A DNA stretch of 20,900 bases from MGOM01 sp035693825 (GCA_035693825.1 DASSGB010000236.1:1-20900); one strand, 5' to 3'; shown: positions 1 to 8,103, numbered from the stretch's first letter. Numbers and translations are program-made. Notes: generated by a model not told the origin, from the letters alone.

Positions 1-45
1 CGTGCCGCCGGGCTTCGCGGCACGAACGGTGCTTCGCCCCTACCC
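1..45. repeat. Palindromic intergenic repeat, cut by the window edge
   Basis: Positions 1-8 and 17-24 are perfect reverse complements (8-bp stem, 8-nt loop). The segment ends with GCCCCTACCC at 36-45, the same ten bases as the right end of the palindrome at 18821-18876, so it looks like the right part of a related element. It lies just downstream of the hydrogenase operon's last stop codon. No T-run follows the stem on the minus strand, so a classical intrinsic terminator is not supported. Confidence 0.45.
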
Positions 46-89
46 ATCTCGTCCATATGGAGGGGCGCTGGATGACTCGCCACTCAGCA

Positions 90-515
90 CTATCCTTCGA
101 CCGGCGGCGGTGCCGCGGTTGGCAGATCACCTCGCTTCACGCGATCCACGTCTTCGTCCAAGCCGAAGAGATACATCAGCGGTCCGCGCTGAAGCGCGGC
201 CAGCTCCCAGCGCTCATTGGTCAACTTCAGGGAGCCTTGCCGGCAGCTGACCGCACACTGCCCGCAGAACGTGCAGCGGTCGACGTGGAACTGCAGCACG
301 AAGCGTTTGGCCTTCTTGTCGTAGGTGACGAGCTCGAGCGATTGCGACGGACAGTCTGTGGCGCACATGCCGCAGCCGGTGCAGATCTCCCGATCCCACT
401 GCAGCATCCCGCGCAGGCGAACCGGCGGCTCCCGTCGTGCGAAGGGATACTTCTCCGTCACGGGAGCCCGGAAGAGCGACGGGAAGACGTCGCCGAACAT
501 CGCTCCGAGTCTCAT
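90..515 (-). CDS. Hydrogenase ferredoxin-like subunit (NuoI/MbhN/HyfH family)
   Basis: This 141-residue electron-transfer subunit has two [4Fe-4S] motifs: C45-x2-C48-x2-C51-x3-C55-P and C81-x2-C84-x2-C87-x3-C91. In complex I and group 4 hydrogenases this subunit passes electrons between soluble ferredoxin and the proximal cluster of the B-like subunit, on the cytoplasmic side of the membrane. The start ATG at 515 overlaps the TGA of the H-like gene (ATGA), which indicates translational coupling and fixes the start; longer in-frame readings run through the H-like gene and are not credible. A proline-rich tail ends the protein. It is the last gene of the operon inside the window. No NuoE/F/G-type genes are seen, so ferredoxin rather than NADH is the likely partner (inference). 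Confidence 0.9.
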   Translation of the reverse strand: MRLGAMFGDVFPSLFRAPVTEKYPFARREPPVRLRGMLQWDREICTGCGMCATDCPSQSLELVTYDKKAKRFVLQFHVDRCTFCGQCAVSCRQGSLKLTNERWELAALQRGPLMYLFGLDEDVDRVKRGDLPTAAPPPVEG

Positions 516-1435
516 AGCCGCACCTCCCGCACGACGATGATGATCAGCCACTGAACGAAGACCAGCAGCGTGCCGTAGCGCCACCACATCCCGACGGTCT
601 GGTCGATGCGCAGGCGGGCCAGAAGAGCCTGCAGGCCGGCCAACACCAGAAGCAGCGCCAGCGTCTTGACCAGGAAGATCAAGGGATTGGCGACGCCGCC
701 GAGGTAAAACGCGGCCACCAGCGTCAGCCCGATGACCATTTCGACTCCCTTCCCGAGTCGGAAGAGGGCCAGGCCGCGGCCGCTGTATTCCGTCAGGGCG
801 CCGGCGACGATCTCGGTCTCGGCCTCGGGCGCGTCGAAAGGCGGGAGCTCGAGTTTGCCCATCAAGCCGATCATGGCTACGACAAACCCAACGGGCTGAG
901 TCAGGACGAGCCAGTGGTTGCGCGCGTACAGCTCGATGTCCGCGATGCGCCAGGTGCCGGCCGCCAAAGCAGGGCCCAGCAGCGCCAGCAGGAACGGGGC
1001 CTCGTACGAGAACAGCTGAGTCAGCGTACGCGTGGCTCCGACCAGCGAGAAGCGACCGATGGTGTTGGAGCCGGCCAGCCCCATGCACAGCGTCAGCACG
1101 CTCAACAGGTAGACCGTCACGATCAGATCGCCGGGGAAGCTGAAGGCCGGCGAGAGGCCGGCCATCGGCACGTACAGCGCCGCCGTCAGGGCCGAAGCCA
1201 GCCCGATGAGCGGCAGGCCCAGGAACAGCATGCGATCCACGCCGCGCGGGACCACTTCTTCCTTGGCCAGCAGCTTGATCACATCGGCGAAGGGCTGGAA
1301 CCAGCGCGGCCCGATGCGATTCTGGAACTGGGCCAGGAGCTTGCGGTCGACCCACTCGTAGAGCAGGCTGGCCGCCATCAGGAACAGGCCGCTGGGGAAA
1401 ACGACGAGCGCGACGAGGCTACGGGCGGTTTCCAT
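512..1435 (-). CDS. Membrane anchor subunit, NuoH/HyfD/EchB/MbhM family
   Basis: This 307-residue polytopic membrane protein links the hydrophilic hydrogenase module to the ion-translocating arm. The first family signature is at about residues 40-60 (NRIGPRWFQPFADVIKLL followed by a KEE triplet). The second is at about 194-219 (KLELPPFDAPEAETEIV, then ALTEYSG); it carries the acidic loop residues that face the B- and D-like subunits. About eight hydrophobic segments are visible and the length is near the family norm. The start at 1435 overlaps the end of the D-like gene by 17 bp. In this family conserved Glu residues of the second signature take part in coupling redox chemistry to proton movement; here those residues are present. 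Confidence 0.93.
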   Translation of the reverse strand: METARSLVALVVFPSGLFLMAASLLYEWVDRKLLAQFQNRIGPRWFQPFADVIKLLAKEEVVPRGVDRMLFLGLPLIGLASALTAALYVPMAGLSPAFSFPGDLIVTVYLLSVLTLCMGLAGSNTIGRFSLVGATRTLTQLFSYEAPFLLALLGPALAAGTWRIADIELYARNHWLVLTQPVGFVVAMIGLMGKLELPPFDAPEAETEIVAGALTEYSGRGLALFRLGKGVEMVIGLTLVAAFYLGGVANPLIFLVKTLALLLVLAGLQALLARLRIDQTVGMWWRYGTLLVFVQWLIIIVVREVRL

Positions 1436-2624
1436 GGTAGCGCTCCACTCCGTAGGACCGGAGCTGTTCCCACGTCCAGCTTTCGGACGCGTGACCGTTC
1501 CGGTCGACGTCGATCAGTCGGTCGTTGCACGAGAAGCAGGGATCGATGCCGGCCAGGATCATGGGCACATCGGCGAGCTGGTGGCCGACGACCAGCTTGA
1601 TGACGGACGTCAGGTTGACGACGGTGGGGGTGCGCACATGCACCCGTTCCGGCGTGTCGCTGCCGTTGCTCTTGAGGAAGTAGAACAACTCACCCCGCGG
1701 CGCCTCGACCCGGCTGACGGTTTCTCCTTCCGGCACCCGGCGGGGCATCTTCCCCCGCAGCTCACCCGGCGGCAGGTGATCCAGGATTTCCCGCACCAGC
1801 CGGTAGCATTCCAACAGTTCGCGCATGCGCACGACGACGCGGGCCTCCAGATCGCCCCGGTCGTCGAGCACCAACTTCACCGGGAAGAGGTCATAGGCCG
1901 CGTAGGGTGCTTCCACTCGGACATCGCGCGGCACGCCCGAGGCGCGGGCGGTCGGGCCGACGGCGCCCAGGACTTCGGCCTGCCGCCGGCTCATGACGCC
2001 GATGCCGCGGGTGCGCTGGAGGAACAACGCGTCCGAAGTCACCACCTGCAGGTAGTGTTCGGTGCGCTTCTCCAGAATGTCCAGGGCCGCCAGGATGGCA
2101 TCGCGTTGAGCGTCGTCGACCTCGCACTTGACTCCGCCCAGGACGTTGGCCGAATAGTTCACGCGGTTGCCGGTCAACCCTTCGAGGACATCCATGATGG
2201 CCTCGCGGTCGCGCCAGCTGTACATGAACAGCGTGTCGAAGCCGGCCTCGTGCCCGGCGACCCCGAGCCAAAGCAGATGGCTGTGGATGCGTTCGAGCTC
2301 GGCCACCAGGACGCGGATGGCCTGCGCTCGAGGCGGCACCTCGACGCCCGCCAGTCGCTCGACGCCCAGGCAGTAAGCCGTGGCGTGAATGTGCGAGCAG
2401 ATTCCGCACACTCGCTCGAACAGGTACTGGTTGCGGATCCAGTTGCGGGCCTCGGCCGCCTTCTCGAGGCCGCGGTGGGCATAACCCAGGCGCACCGAGG
2501 CGCCGGTCACGATTTCCCCGTCCACGGTGATGCGGAAATGGCCGGGCTCTTTGAGGGCCGGGTGCTGCGGGCCCATGGGGATGGTGAAGCGTTCGGCTTC
2601 GACTCGAGGTTCCATCGCGTTCAT
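1419..2624 (-). CDS. Group 4 [NiFe]-hydrogenase large (catalytic) subunit, NuoD/MbhL/HycE family
   Basis: This is the catalytic subunit that reversibly reduces protons to H2. Both nickel-iron ligand pairs are present: C73 and C76 in RVCGIC, and C363 and C366 in DPCFSCNDR. Complex I NuoD has lost these cysteines, so this is a hydrogenase and not an NADH dehydrogenase. After DPCFSCNDR there is a 32-residue tail. The N-terminal PMGPQHPAL block is typical of the whole NuoC/D superfamily. The 401-residue form starts at 2624; ATG at 2615 (three codons later) has GAGGAG nine bases upstream and may be the true start, because the same GAGGAG directly abuts the 2624 ATG. Longer upstream reading runs inside the C-like gene and is rejected. 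Neighbours are the C-like gene (4-bp gap) and the H-like gene (overlap). Subgroup within group 4 cannot be fixed by eye. Confidence 0.93.
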   Translation of the reverse strand: MNAMEPRVEAERFTIPMGPQHPALKEPGHFRITVDGEIVTGASVRLGYAHRGLEKAAEARNWIRNQYLFERVCGICSHIHATAYCLGVERLAGVEVPPRAQAIRVLVAELERIHSHLLWLGVAGHEAGFDTLFMYSWRDREAIMDVLEGLTGNRVNYSANVLGGVKCEVDDAQRDAILAALDILEKRTEHYLQVVTSDALFLQRTRGIGVMSRRQAEVLGAVGPTARASGVPRDVRVEAPYAAYDLFPVKLVLDDRGDLEARVVVRMRELLECYRLVREILDHLPPGELRGKMPRRVPEGETVSRVEAPRGELFYFLKSNGSDTPERVHVRTPTVVNLTSVIKLVVGHQLADVPMILAGIDPCFSCNDRLIDVDRNGHASESWTWEQLRSYGVERYHGNRP

Positions 2625-2628
2625 CTCC

Positions 2629-3132
2629 TCATCCCTGCGCTCCGGACGGGCCGCTCGCTCCGGCGGCCGGCCGGCCGTTGGGCTTGTAGTCCTTCCGTTG
2701 AGGAAAGACCGCCGCCGGCCAGTCGTCGGGCAGGTAGAGGCGATCGGGATTGCGCAAGCCGTCGAACTCGACCCCGAACATCTCACGCACCTCGCGCTCC
2801 GCGCTCTCGGCGCTGGGGATGATCTCGCTCAGGCTCGGGACTCTGGCCCCTTCGCGCGGCACACGCAGACGCAGCGTGATCAGGGCCGGGCCCGGGGAGA
2901 AGTGGTACAGCAGCTCGAGTTGACCCGACTCGACGCCGGGGTCGAGGCCGGTGATGGTCGACAGGTATCCCAGCCGCTGAACGCGCAGCCCGGTGACGAA
3001 GGGAAGGAGATCCTTCAGCGCCGGAAGCACGACGTCGATGCGGTTCGGCTCCGACCGGCGCGTTTCCATCTTCCAGCTCCAGCTCTCGGCAAGCTGGGTG
3101 ACGATGGTCATGACCTCGTCGGGGCTAGGCAT
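2629..3132 (-). CDS. Hydrogenase/complex I 30-kDa subunit (NuoC/MbhK family)
   Basis: This 167-residue hydrophilic subunit packs beside the D-like catalytic subunit in complex I and Mbh-type hydrogenases; it binds no cofactor. The family signature is near residues 113-135: ERE-x2-EMFG-x-EF followed by RNPDRLYLPDDWP. The start ATG at 3132 overlaps the stop of the B-like gene by 8 bp, indicating coupling. The last ~18 residues are rich in Gly, Pro and Ala and look unstructured. The GAGGAG of the following catalytic subunit gene lies at the stop codon of this gene, consistent with coupled production of the two partner subunits. Confidence 0.9.
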   Translation of the reverse strand: MPSPDEVMTIVTQLAESWSWKMETRRSEPNRIDVVLPALKDLLPFVTGLRVQRLGYLSTITGLDPGVESGQLELLYHFSPGPALITLRLRVPREGARVPSLSEIIPSAESAEREVREMFGVEFDGLRNPDRLYLPDDWPAAVFPQRKDYKPNGRPAAGASGPSGAQG

Positions 3133-3616
3133 GCGGACCTCCGGGTTGCGCGGCGACCGGCGCCGGCGGCCGCAGGCTCTGCACCAGCTTGACCACGCCG
3201 TCGATGATCGCCTCGGGCCGCGGCGGGCAGCCGGGAATGTAGGCGTTGACCGGGATCACCTGATCGATGCCGTCCATGACGTTGTAGCAGCCGCGGAAGG
3301 CTCCGCCCGAGATCGCACACGATCCCACGGCGACGACGAACTTGGGATCGGACATCTGCTCGTAGACCCGCAGCAATCGCTCGCGGGCCTGGCGCGTCAC
3401 GGGTCCGGTGCACACCAGCACATCCGCGTGTCGCGGGCTGCCCTTGAGCTTGACTCCGAAGCGCTCCACGTCGTAGCGCGGCGTCAGCACCGCCAGGATT
3501 TCGATGTCGCACCCGTTGCACGAACCGGTGTTGAAGTGAACGAGCCAGGGCGAGTTGGCCCGCGCCCAGGTCTTCATCCGATCCAGCACGTTGGACCAGC
3601 CGGACGAAATGGCCAC
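3125..3616 (-). CDS. [NiFe]-hydrogenase small subunit (NuoB/MbhJ/EchC family)
   Basis: This 163-residue subunit holds the proximal [4Fe-4S] cluster next to the NiFe site. Cysteine ligands are visible at C33 and C36 (SCNGCDIE), C100 (VGSCAISGG) and C130 (PGCPPRPE). The CxxC spacing in the first pair is that of group 4 hydrogenases; true NuoB has two adjacent cysteines there. The start codon is GTG at 3616, preceded by a strong GGAGGAGG seven bases upstream, which decides the start. It follows the A-like gene after 24 bp and overlaps the C-like gene by 8 bp. The order A-B-C-D-H-I matches MbhI-J-K-L-M-N of archaeal membrane-bound hydrogenase (known gene order of that family). Confidence 0.93.
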   Translation of the reverse strand: MAISSGWSNVLDRMKTWARANSPWLVHFNTGSCNGCDIEILAVLTPRYDVERFGVKLKGSPRHADVLVCTGPVTRQARERLLRVYEQMSDPKFVVAVGSCAISGGAFRGCYNVMDGIDQVIPVNAYIPGCPPRPEAIIDGVVKLVQSLRPPAPVAAQPGGPHA

Positions 3617-3640
3617 GAGTTTTCCTCCTCCCTCGAACCG

Positions 3641-3949
3641 CTAGCCCAGGATGAGGGCCAGCAGCGCCAGGACCAGGCCCACCAGGTACGCGGCGGCCAG
3701 GGGATAGAGTTGGCTGCCGCCCAGCATCAGCACGCCCAGGTGCACGATGGTGAAGAACAGCGCCACGACGAAGAACGGCCGATAGCCGGGGGCAGCGGCC
3801 CGAGTGGGAGGCGCCTCGCCGCTCGAGTAGGTCGTGGATTTGAGCAGCGTATCGTGCGCCGGCCCGGCCAGCACTTTGCCGAAGCCGTTGAGGCCCGCGA
3901 CCAACACCAGGTAGATCATGAACGCCAGCGGTGGACCCAGGATTTCCAT
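3641..3949 (-). CDS. Small membrane subunit, NuoA/MbhI-like
   Basis: This 102-residue protein has about three hydrophobic segments (near residues 7-27, 57-77 and 80-101). The loop between the first two has TTYSSGEAPPTRAAAPGYRP, which resembles the Y-x-SG/CG-E-x-P loop of NuoA. The acidic FDVE motif that follows in NuoA is replaced by a neutral TIVHLGVL stretch. Its position directly before the B-like gene matches NuoA in complex I and MbhI in Mbh. GGAGG sits seven bases before the ATG. The assignment rests on size, topology, loop and gene order, so it is less secure than its neighbours. Its inferred role is to tie the H-like subunit to the antiporter arm. Confidence 0.72.
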   Translation of the reverse strand: MEILGPPLAFMIYLVLVAGLNGFGKVLAGPAHDTLLKSTTYSSGEAPPTRAAAPGYRPFFVVALFFTIVHLGVLMLGGSQLYPLAAAYLVGLVLALLALILG

Positions 3950-3963
3950 TTCGTTGCCTCCGC

Positions 3964-5457
3964 CTAGCCGCCGAAAGTGTGGGCCAGCGCCTGGCCGGCC
4001 GGCGCCGTCAGCCAGGTCATCAGGTTCGGCCAGATGCCGATGGCCACGACGGCTGCCGCCATGAGCACCAGCGGCAGGCCCATCGTCACCGGCAGGCGAG
4101 CGCCTTGCTGCACCACCGCCGACGGTTCACGGCGATACATGGCGTTCACCAGCGGCGCGTAGTAGGCCAGCGACAGCACGCTGTTGAGAGCCGCGAAAGC
4201 CACCAGCCAGCCCGCCCACGCGGCATGCAGTTGGAAACCGGCGATGAAGATCTGCCACTTCGACATGAAACCGGCGAGCGGAGGCAGACCTCCGAGGCCC
4301 AGTACGGCCAGACTCAACGTCAGCGCCACGAGCGGATAGCGACGCGCCGCGCCCGAGAGATCTTCAACCGTCAGAGGCGCGTGGTCACCGCGCTGGAGGT
4401 GCAGGGTGAAGAGCAGCGAGCCGGCGGCGAGGAAGGCCAGGCCCTTCATCAGGCCGTGGTTGAACAGGTGGAACAGGCCGCCCTGTGCGCCGGAGGCTTC
4501 GCCCGCGGTCACGAACAGCCCCAGACCGACGAGCATGTAGCCCATGTGCGCCAGGCTGGAGTAGGCCAACAACCGCTTGACCTGCACCTGGCGCAGCGCC
4601 ATCAGGTTGCCCAGGATCATGTTGATCACACCGAAGGCCAGCAGCAGGGGACCCCACAGATCGGTCACGCCGGCCAGCGCCCCCAGCGAACGCAGCATCG
4701 CCACCAGGCCGGCCTCGATGACGACGCCCGACAGCATGGCGCTGATGCCGCTCGGCGCTTGCGAGTGCGCGTCGGGAAGCCATGTGTGCAGCGGGACGAG
4801 AGCCGTCTTGACACCGAAGCCGATCAGGAACAGCGCCCCGGCGGCCAGCATCCATCCCGAGCCGCCTGCAGCGCGCAGCTCATCCAGCTGAAGTGTGCCG
4901 CGTTCGGCCAGCACCAGCCCGATTCCCAGCAGGACGAGCGTGGAGCCGGCGGCGCTCTGCATCAGGTACTTGATCCCGGCCTCCAGCGAAGCCGGCTGCT
5001 CGCGGTAGAAGGCGACCAGCAGGTACGAGCAAACCGCCATGGCCTCGAACCAGATCCACAGGTTGAACAGATCGGTGGCCATGCCCAGCCCGATCATCAC
5101 GCCCACCATTGCCACGAGCATGGCGTAGAACTTCTCCACTCCGGACTCGGCTCCCAGATACGCGCCGGAATAGACCGCGACCAGAAGCCCGAGACCGAGC
5201 GCGACCGCGGCCAGCAGCAGGCCGAGTCCATCGAGGGCCAGGGTCAGCGAGCCGAGGCTGTAGGTGAGGCTTCCGCCGCGCGCGATCTCGGGCACGGCGA
5301 GCACAAAGGGAATCCATGTCGCCGCCAGGACCAGCACGGCCACCCAGGCCGCCATCGAGCGCGGGCCGCGCTTCAGCGTCAGGCGGCCGGCCAGGTAAAT
5401 CAGCGGCGAGCCGAGCAGGGGCAGCGCGATCAGTCCGACGAAGCCAGGTAGGTTCAT
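3964..5457 (-). CDS. Antiporter-like ion-translocating subunit (NuoN/NuoM/MrpD/MbhH family)
   Basis: This 497-residue protein has about 14 hydrophobic helices and belongs to the proton-conducting antiporter family of complex I, Mrp and group 4 hydrogenases. Likely channel residues are visible: E138 in WIWFEAMAVCSYLL, K217 in GFGVKTALVPLHTWLPDAHS, H330 and K338 in the FHLFNHGLMKGLAFL helix, and K400 in GFMSKWQIF. The block LPDAHSQAPSGISAMLSGVV is closest to MrpD/MbhH in my recollection. ATG at 5457 is one base after the TGA of the L-like gene (TGACATG), so translation is coupled. Role: moves protons or sodium across the membrane using the energy of ferredoxin-to-H2 electron flow. Which ion is moved cannot be read from the sequence. 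Confidence 0.93.
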   Translation of the reverse strand: MNLPGFVGLIALPLLGSPLIYLAGRLTLKRGPRSMAAWVAVLVLAATWIPFVLAVPEIARGGSLTYSLGSLTLALDGLGLLLAAVALGLGLLVAVYSGAYLGAESGVEKFYAMLVAMVGVMIGLGMATDLFNLWIWFEAMAVCSYLLVAFYREQPASLEAGIKYLMQSAAGSTLVLLGIGLVLAERGTLQLDELRAAGGSGWMLAAGALFLIGFGVKTALVPLHTWLPDAHSQAPSGISAMLSGVVIEAGLVAMLRSLGALAGVTDLWGPLLLAFGVINMILGNLMALRQVQVKRLLAYSSLAHMGYMLVGLGLFVTAGEASGAQGGLFHLFNHGLMKGLAFLAAGSLLFTLHLQRGDHAPLTVEDLSGAARRYPLVALTLSLAVLGLGGLPPLAGFMSKWQIFIAGFQLHAAWAGWLVAFAALNSVLSLAYYAPLVNAMYRREPSAVVQQGARLPVTMGLPLVLMAAAVVAIGIWPNLMTWLTAPAGQALAHTFGG

Positions 5458-5458
5458 G

Positions 5459-7207
5459 TCAACCCCACATCGCCAGCGCGCCCAGGACCGCCGCCAGCCC
5501 GATCACAATGCCGACGACGTTCCAGGCCAGGTGGCCTGTCTGCAACCGACGCAGCCCGACGGCCGCGCCCTGGATGCCGTTGATGATTTGACGATTGGCC
5601 CACTCAAATCCAAGACCCTGCCGCGCCCATCCCGCGGGAACTCGAAGGGCATCGGCCAGGCCGGTCAGTCGATCCCTCAGCCGCCACAGCGCCAAGCCGA
5701 AGAGCACGACGGCCAGCGCCAGCCACGTCGCCGGGGCGGTCACGATCTCCTCGACGAACTCCCACGTACCGGCCACGTGGATCTCATGCAGTGGCAGAGT
5801 CGAAGCCAACATGCGCGCGAACGGCCCCACCAGAAGCCAGGAGGTGGCCGTGCCCAGGCTCAGCGCGCCGAGCGCCATCCGCATGGCAACCGGTGCGTCG
5901 TGAACCTTCCCGTCCCCTCGGCGTTCACCATAGAAGACCATCCCCACCAGTCGAGCGCCGTAGAGGGCCGTCAATCCGGCGCAGGCGAGCATCGCGGCGT
6001 AAGCCCAGCCGGGGCCGCCCGCCAGCCCCTCTTCGAGGACGAGCTCCTTGCTGATGAAGCCATTGGCCAGGGGCAGGCCCGCCAGTCCGAGGAAACCGAT
6101 GACGAACGCGGCCCGCACGAAGGGCATCGCCTTGCCCAGGCCGCCCATCTTGCGCAGCTCCCTTGTTCCGACGGCGTGGATGACCGCGCCGGCTGCCAGG
6201 AAGAGCAGGGCCTTGAACAGCGAGTGGCTCATCAGATGGAACTGGCTGGCGAAGACGCCGCCAACTCCGACGGCGTACACCATGTAACCCAGTTGACTGA
6301 CGGTGGAATACGCCAGTGCACGTTTCAGATCGGCTGCAACGATCGCCATCAGCCCGGCCAGCACGGCCGAAAGCAGACCGACGACAACCACCGCCGTTTT
6401 CCATCCCGGCACGGACTCGAACGCGGGGTAGAAACGCGCCAGGAGATACACGCCGGCGTTGACCATCGTCGCAGCGTGAATGAGCGCGGTGACGGGAGTC
6501 GGGGCTTCCATCGCATCGGGAAGCCAGGTGTGAAACGGGACCTGAGCCGACTTGGCGGCGGCGGCGGCCAGGAAGCCGAAGGCCGCCAAGGACAGGATCG
6601 CCGGAGGCAGACCCGGCGCCTGTTCGATGAACGTCCGAATGTCGTACGTTCCGAACGCGGCGTATCCGAGCAGGGCTCCCGCCAACAGGCCGATGCCGCC
6701 GAGTTGGGTGACGATCAAAGCCTTGATCCCACCCGCCACCGCCACGGGGTCATCGTTGTGGAAGGAGATCAGCGCATACGAGCAGAGCGCGGTGACCTCC
6801 CAGAAGACGAACATCACCAGCAGGCTGCCCGAGAGAACCAGCCCGGCCATGGCGCCGATGAACAGAAGCACCAGCGCGTAGTAGCGGCCGAGCTGAGCCT
6901 CGCCGCGCATGTAATCGACGGAGAAGATCACCGCCAGGCAGCCGACGATGGTTGCCACCGCGGACAGGAAGACGCCCAAACCATCCGGCACGAGGCTGAG
7001 TTCTCCGAACACGGCCCCCAGCGGCAAGCGGATCGCCGCGGCCTCCGCCGCTCGTGGGATGAGGAACACGCAGGCTACGGCCGCCGCGGCTGAGAAGACG
7101 ACGGCCAGCGCGTGCTGCAGGCGCGGTCGAGCGTCGCCGACCAGCCAGACGAGGATCGCCCCCAGCCACGGCAGGCCGATCGTCAGAAGGATCAAAGTCG
7201 TGGTCAT
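5459..7207 (-). CDS. Antiporter-like ion-translocating subunit (NuoL/HyfB family)
   Basis: This 582-residue polytopic protein is the second antiporter-like subunit. Diagnostic motifs are E137 in FVFWEVTALCSYALISFH, K219 in AAAKSAQVPFHTWLPDAMEA, the block PTPVTALIHAATMVNAGVYL (about 237-255), K332 in SHSLFKALLFLAAG, and K387 in NGFISKE. The HAATM block separates NuoL-type from MrpD-type proteins. It is shorter than E. coli NuoL (about 610 residues) and ends in one or two hydrophobic helices; the long lateral amphipathic helix of NuoL is not obvious by eye. It starts three bases after the stop of the K-like gene and ends one base before the N/M-like gene. Confidence 0.94.
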   Translation of the reverse strand: MTTTLILLTIGLPWLGAILVWLVGDARPRLQHALAVVFSAAAAVACVFLIPRAAEAAAIRLPLGAVFGELSLVPDGLGVFLSAVATIVGCLAVIFSVDYMRGEAQLGRYYALVLLFIGAMAGLVLSGSLLVMFVFWEVTALCSYALISFHNDDPVAVAGGIKALIVTQLGGIGLLAGALLGYAAFGTYDIRTFIEQAPGLPPAILSLAAFGFLAAAAAKSAQVPFHTWLPDAMEAPTPVTALIHAATMVNAGVYLLARFYPAFESVPGWKTAVVVVGLLSAVLAGLMAIVAADLKRALAYSTVSQLGYMVYAVGVGGVFASQFHLMSHSLFKALLFLAAGAVIHAVGTRELRKMGGLGKAMPFVRAAFVIGFLGLAGLPLANGFISKELVLEEGLAGGPGWAYAAMLACAGLTALYGARLVGMVFYGERRGDGKVHDAPVAMRMALGALSLGTATSWLLVGPFARMLASTLPLHEIHVAGTWEFVEEIVTAPATWLALAVVLFGLALWRLRDRLTGLADALRVPAGWARQGLGFEWANRQIINGIQGAAVGLRRLQTGHLAWNVVGIVIGLAAVLGALAMWG

Positions 7208-7210
7208 GAT

Positions 7211-7522
7211 CTAGCCTCTCAACTGCGAGAGGTCGCGCACATCGAGAGTGCCGATGTGGCGGCGCACCTGAACCGCCAGCGCCAGGCCGATCACCGCCAC
7301 AACGGTGTCGGCCACGATCACGGTGATGGCCAGGCTTTGGGCCAGCTGGATTCGACCGCTGGCTGTGCCGGCCAGCACCAGCCCCAGCACGGCCGCCTTC
7401 ACCAGGATCTGCAGCGCGACCACCAGCTTGATCAGATGCCGGCTGAACAGCAGCCCGTACAGGCCGATGGCCAGCAGGCCGATGAGGCCCACCAGGCCGG
7501 TGGTGATCACCGAGTCGGTCAC
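7211..7522 (-). CDS. Small membrane subunit, NuoK/HyfE/MrpC-like
   Basis: This 103-residue protein has three hydrophobic helices, the usual size and topology of NuoK, MrpC and MbhG. The end of the third helix and the tail (AQSLAITVIVADTVVAVIGL, then a short tail ending LSQLRG) resembles HyfE in particular. The start is GTG at 7522 and overlaps the TGA of the upstream J-like gene (GTGA), so the two are coupled. NuoK contributes to a half-channel in complex I; conserved Glu residues of NuoK helices 2 and 3 are not evident here (D-containing ADTVV is), so the exact role is inferred from position and family. Confidence 0.82.
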   Translation of the reverse strand: MTDSVITTGLVGLIGLLAIGLYGLLFSRHLIKLVVALQILVKAAVLGLVLAGTASGRIQLAQSLAITVIVADTVVAVIGLALAVQVRRHIGTLDVRDLSQLRG

Positions 7523-8088
7523 ACGCGCACCTCCTCACGCGGAGCGGACTCCTGGGAAGTCCGCTCCAGGACTTGCAGCTCACGCTCGCGCTCGGCGGCG
7601 ACAGCGCGGGCCACCGAGTGATCCAGCGGTGCGCCGGCCTCCGCCAGCAGGCCCAACAGGCCCAGCACGCCGGCGAAGATGAGCACCATCTGAATCAGGA
7701 CATCCAGTCCGCGGGCTTGCCACAGCGTTTGGGCGAACGTGGCCTCACTCGCCGGGGCCGCCGTGGTCGGCGCCGGGAACACCAGCATGCCCAGAAGGAC
7801 CGAGGCCACAAGCACGAGCGTGCCGCCGGCCCAGATCGGCACCACCGTCGGCCCGAGCAGCTCTTCCTCGCCGGCGACGTTGATGGCGAAGACGAAAAGC
7901 ACCGTGACCAGGCCGGCGCCGACGCTCAGCTCGATCACGGCCACCTCGGGCGAGCCCAGTTGATAGATGAGCGTGGCCAGCGCGGCGCTGGCGCCCGCCA
8001 GCCACAACGCCGAGAACAGCAAACGGCGCGCCCGCAGCGCCTGGACGGCGAACGCCAGGGTGATCAGCACAAGGATGGCGATCAGCAT
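7519..8088 (-). CDS. Membrane subunit, NuoJ-position, MrpA C-terminal/MbhD-MbhE-like
   Basis: This 189-residue protein has about five hydrophobic segments. Residues 46-66 (GSPEVAVIELSVGAGL and onward) match the DUF4040/MbhD signature, in which an acidic residue (E53 here) sits in a helix equivalent to NuoJ helix 3. A second hydrophobic part from about 130 to 152 resembles MbhE, so this looks like an MbhD-MbhE fusion occupying the NuoJ position. The tail is charged and probably cytoplasmic. I place the start at 8088 because GGAGG lies five bases upstream; ATG at 8100 carries this SD inside the coding sequence. It is the first hydrogenase subunit gene and follows the pentapeptide-repeat gene after 57 bp. 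Confidence 0.82.
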   Translation of the reverse strand: MLIAILVLITLAFAVQALRARRLLFSALWLAGASAALATLIYQLGSPEVAVIELSVGAGLVTVLFVFAINVAGEEELLGPTVVPIWAGGTLVLVASVLLGMLVFPAPTTAAPASEATFAQTLWQARGLDVLIQMVLIFAGVLGLLGLLAEAGAPLDHSVARAVAAERERELQVLERTSQESAPREEVRV

Positions 8089-8103
8089 CCCTTCCTCCAT
8101 GGC

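Noticed and set aside
1434..7093. Several long plus-strand open frames opposite the hydrogenase genes (for example 1434-2822, 3931-5451, 5456-7093)
   Set aside because: Their products are Gln/His/Arg-rich low-complexity shadows of well-recognised minus-strand membrane proteins.
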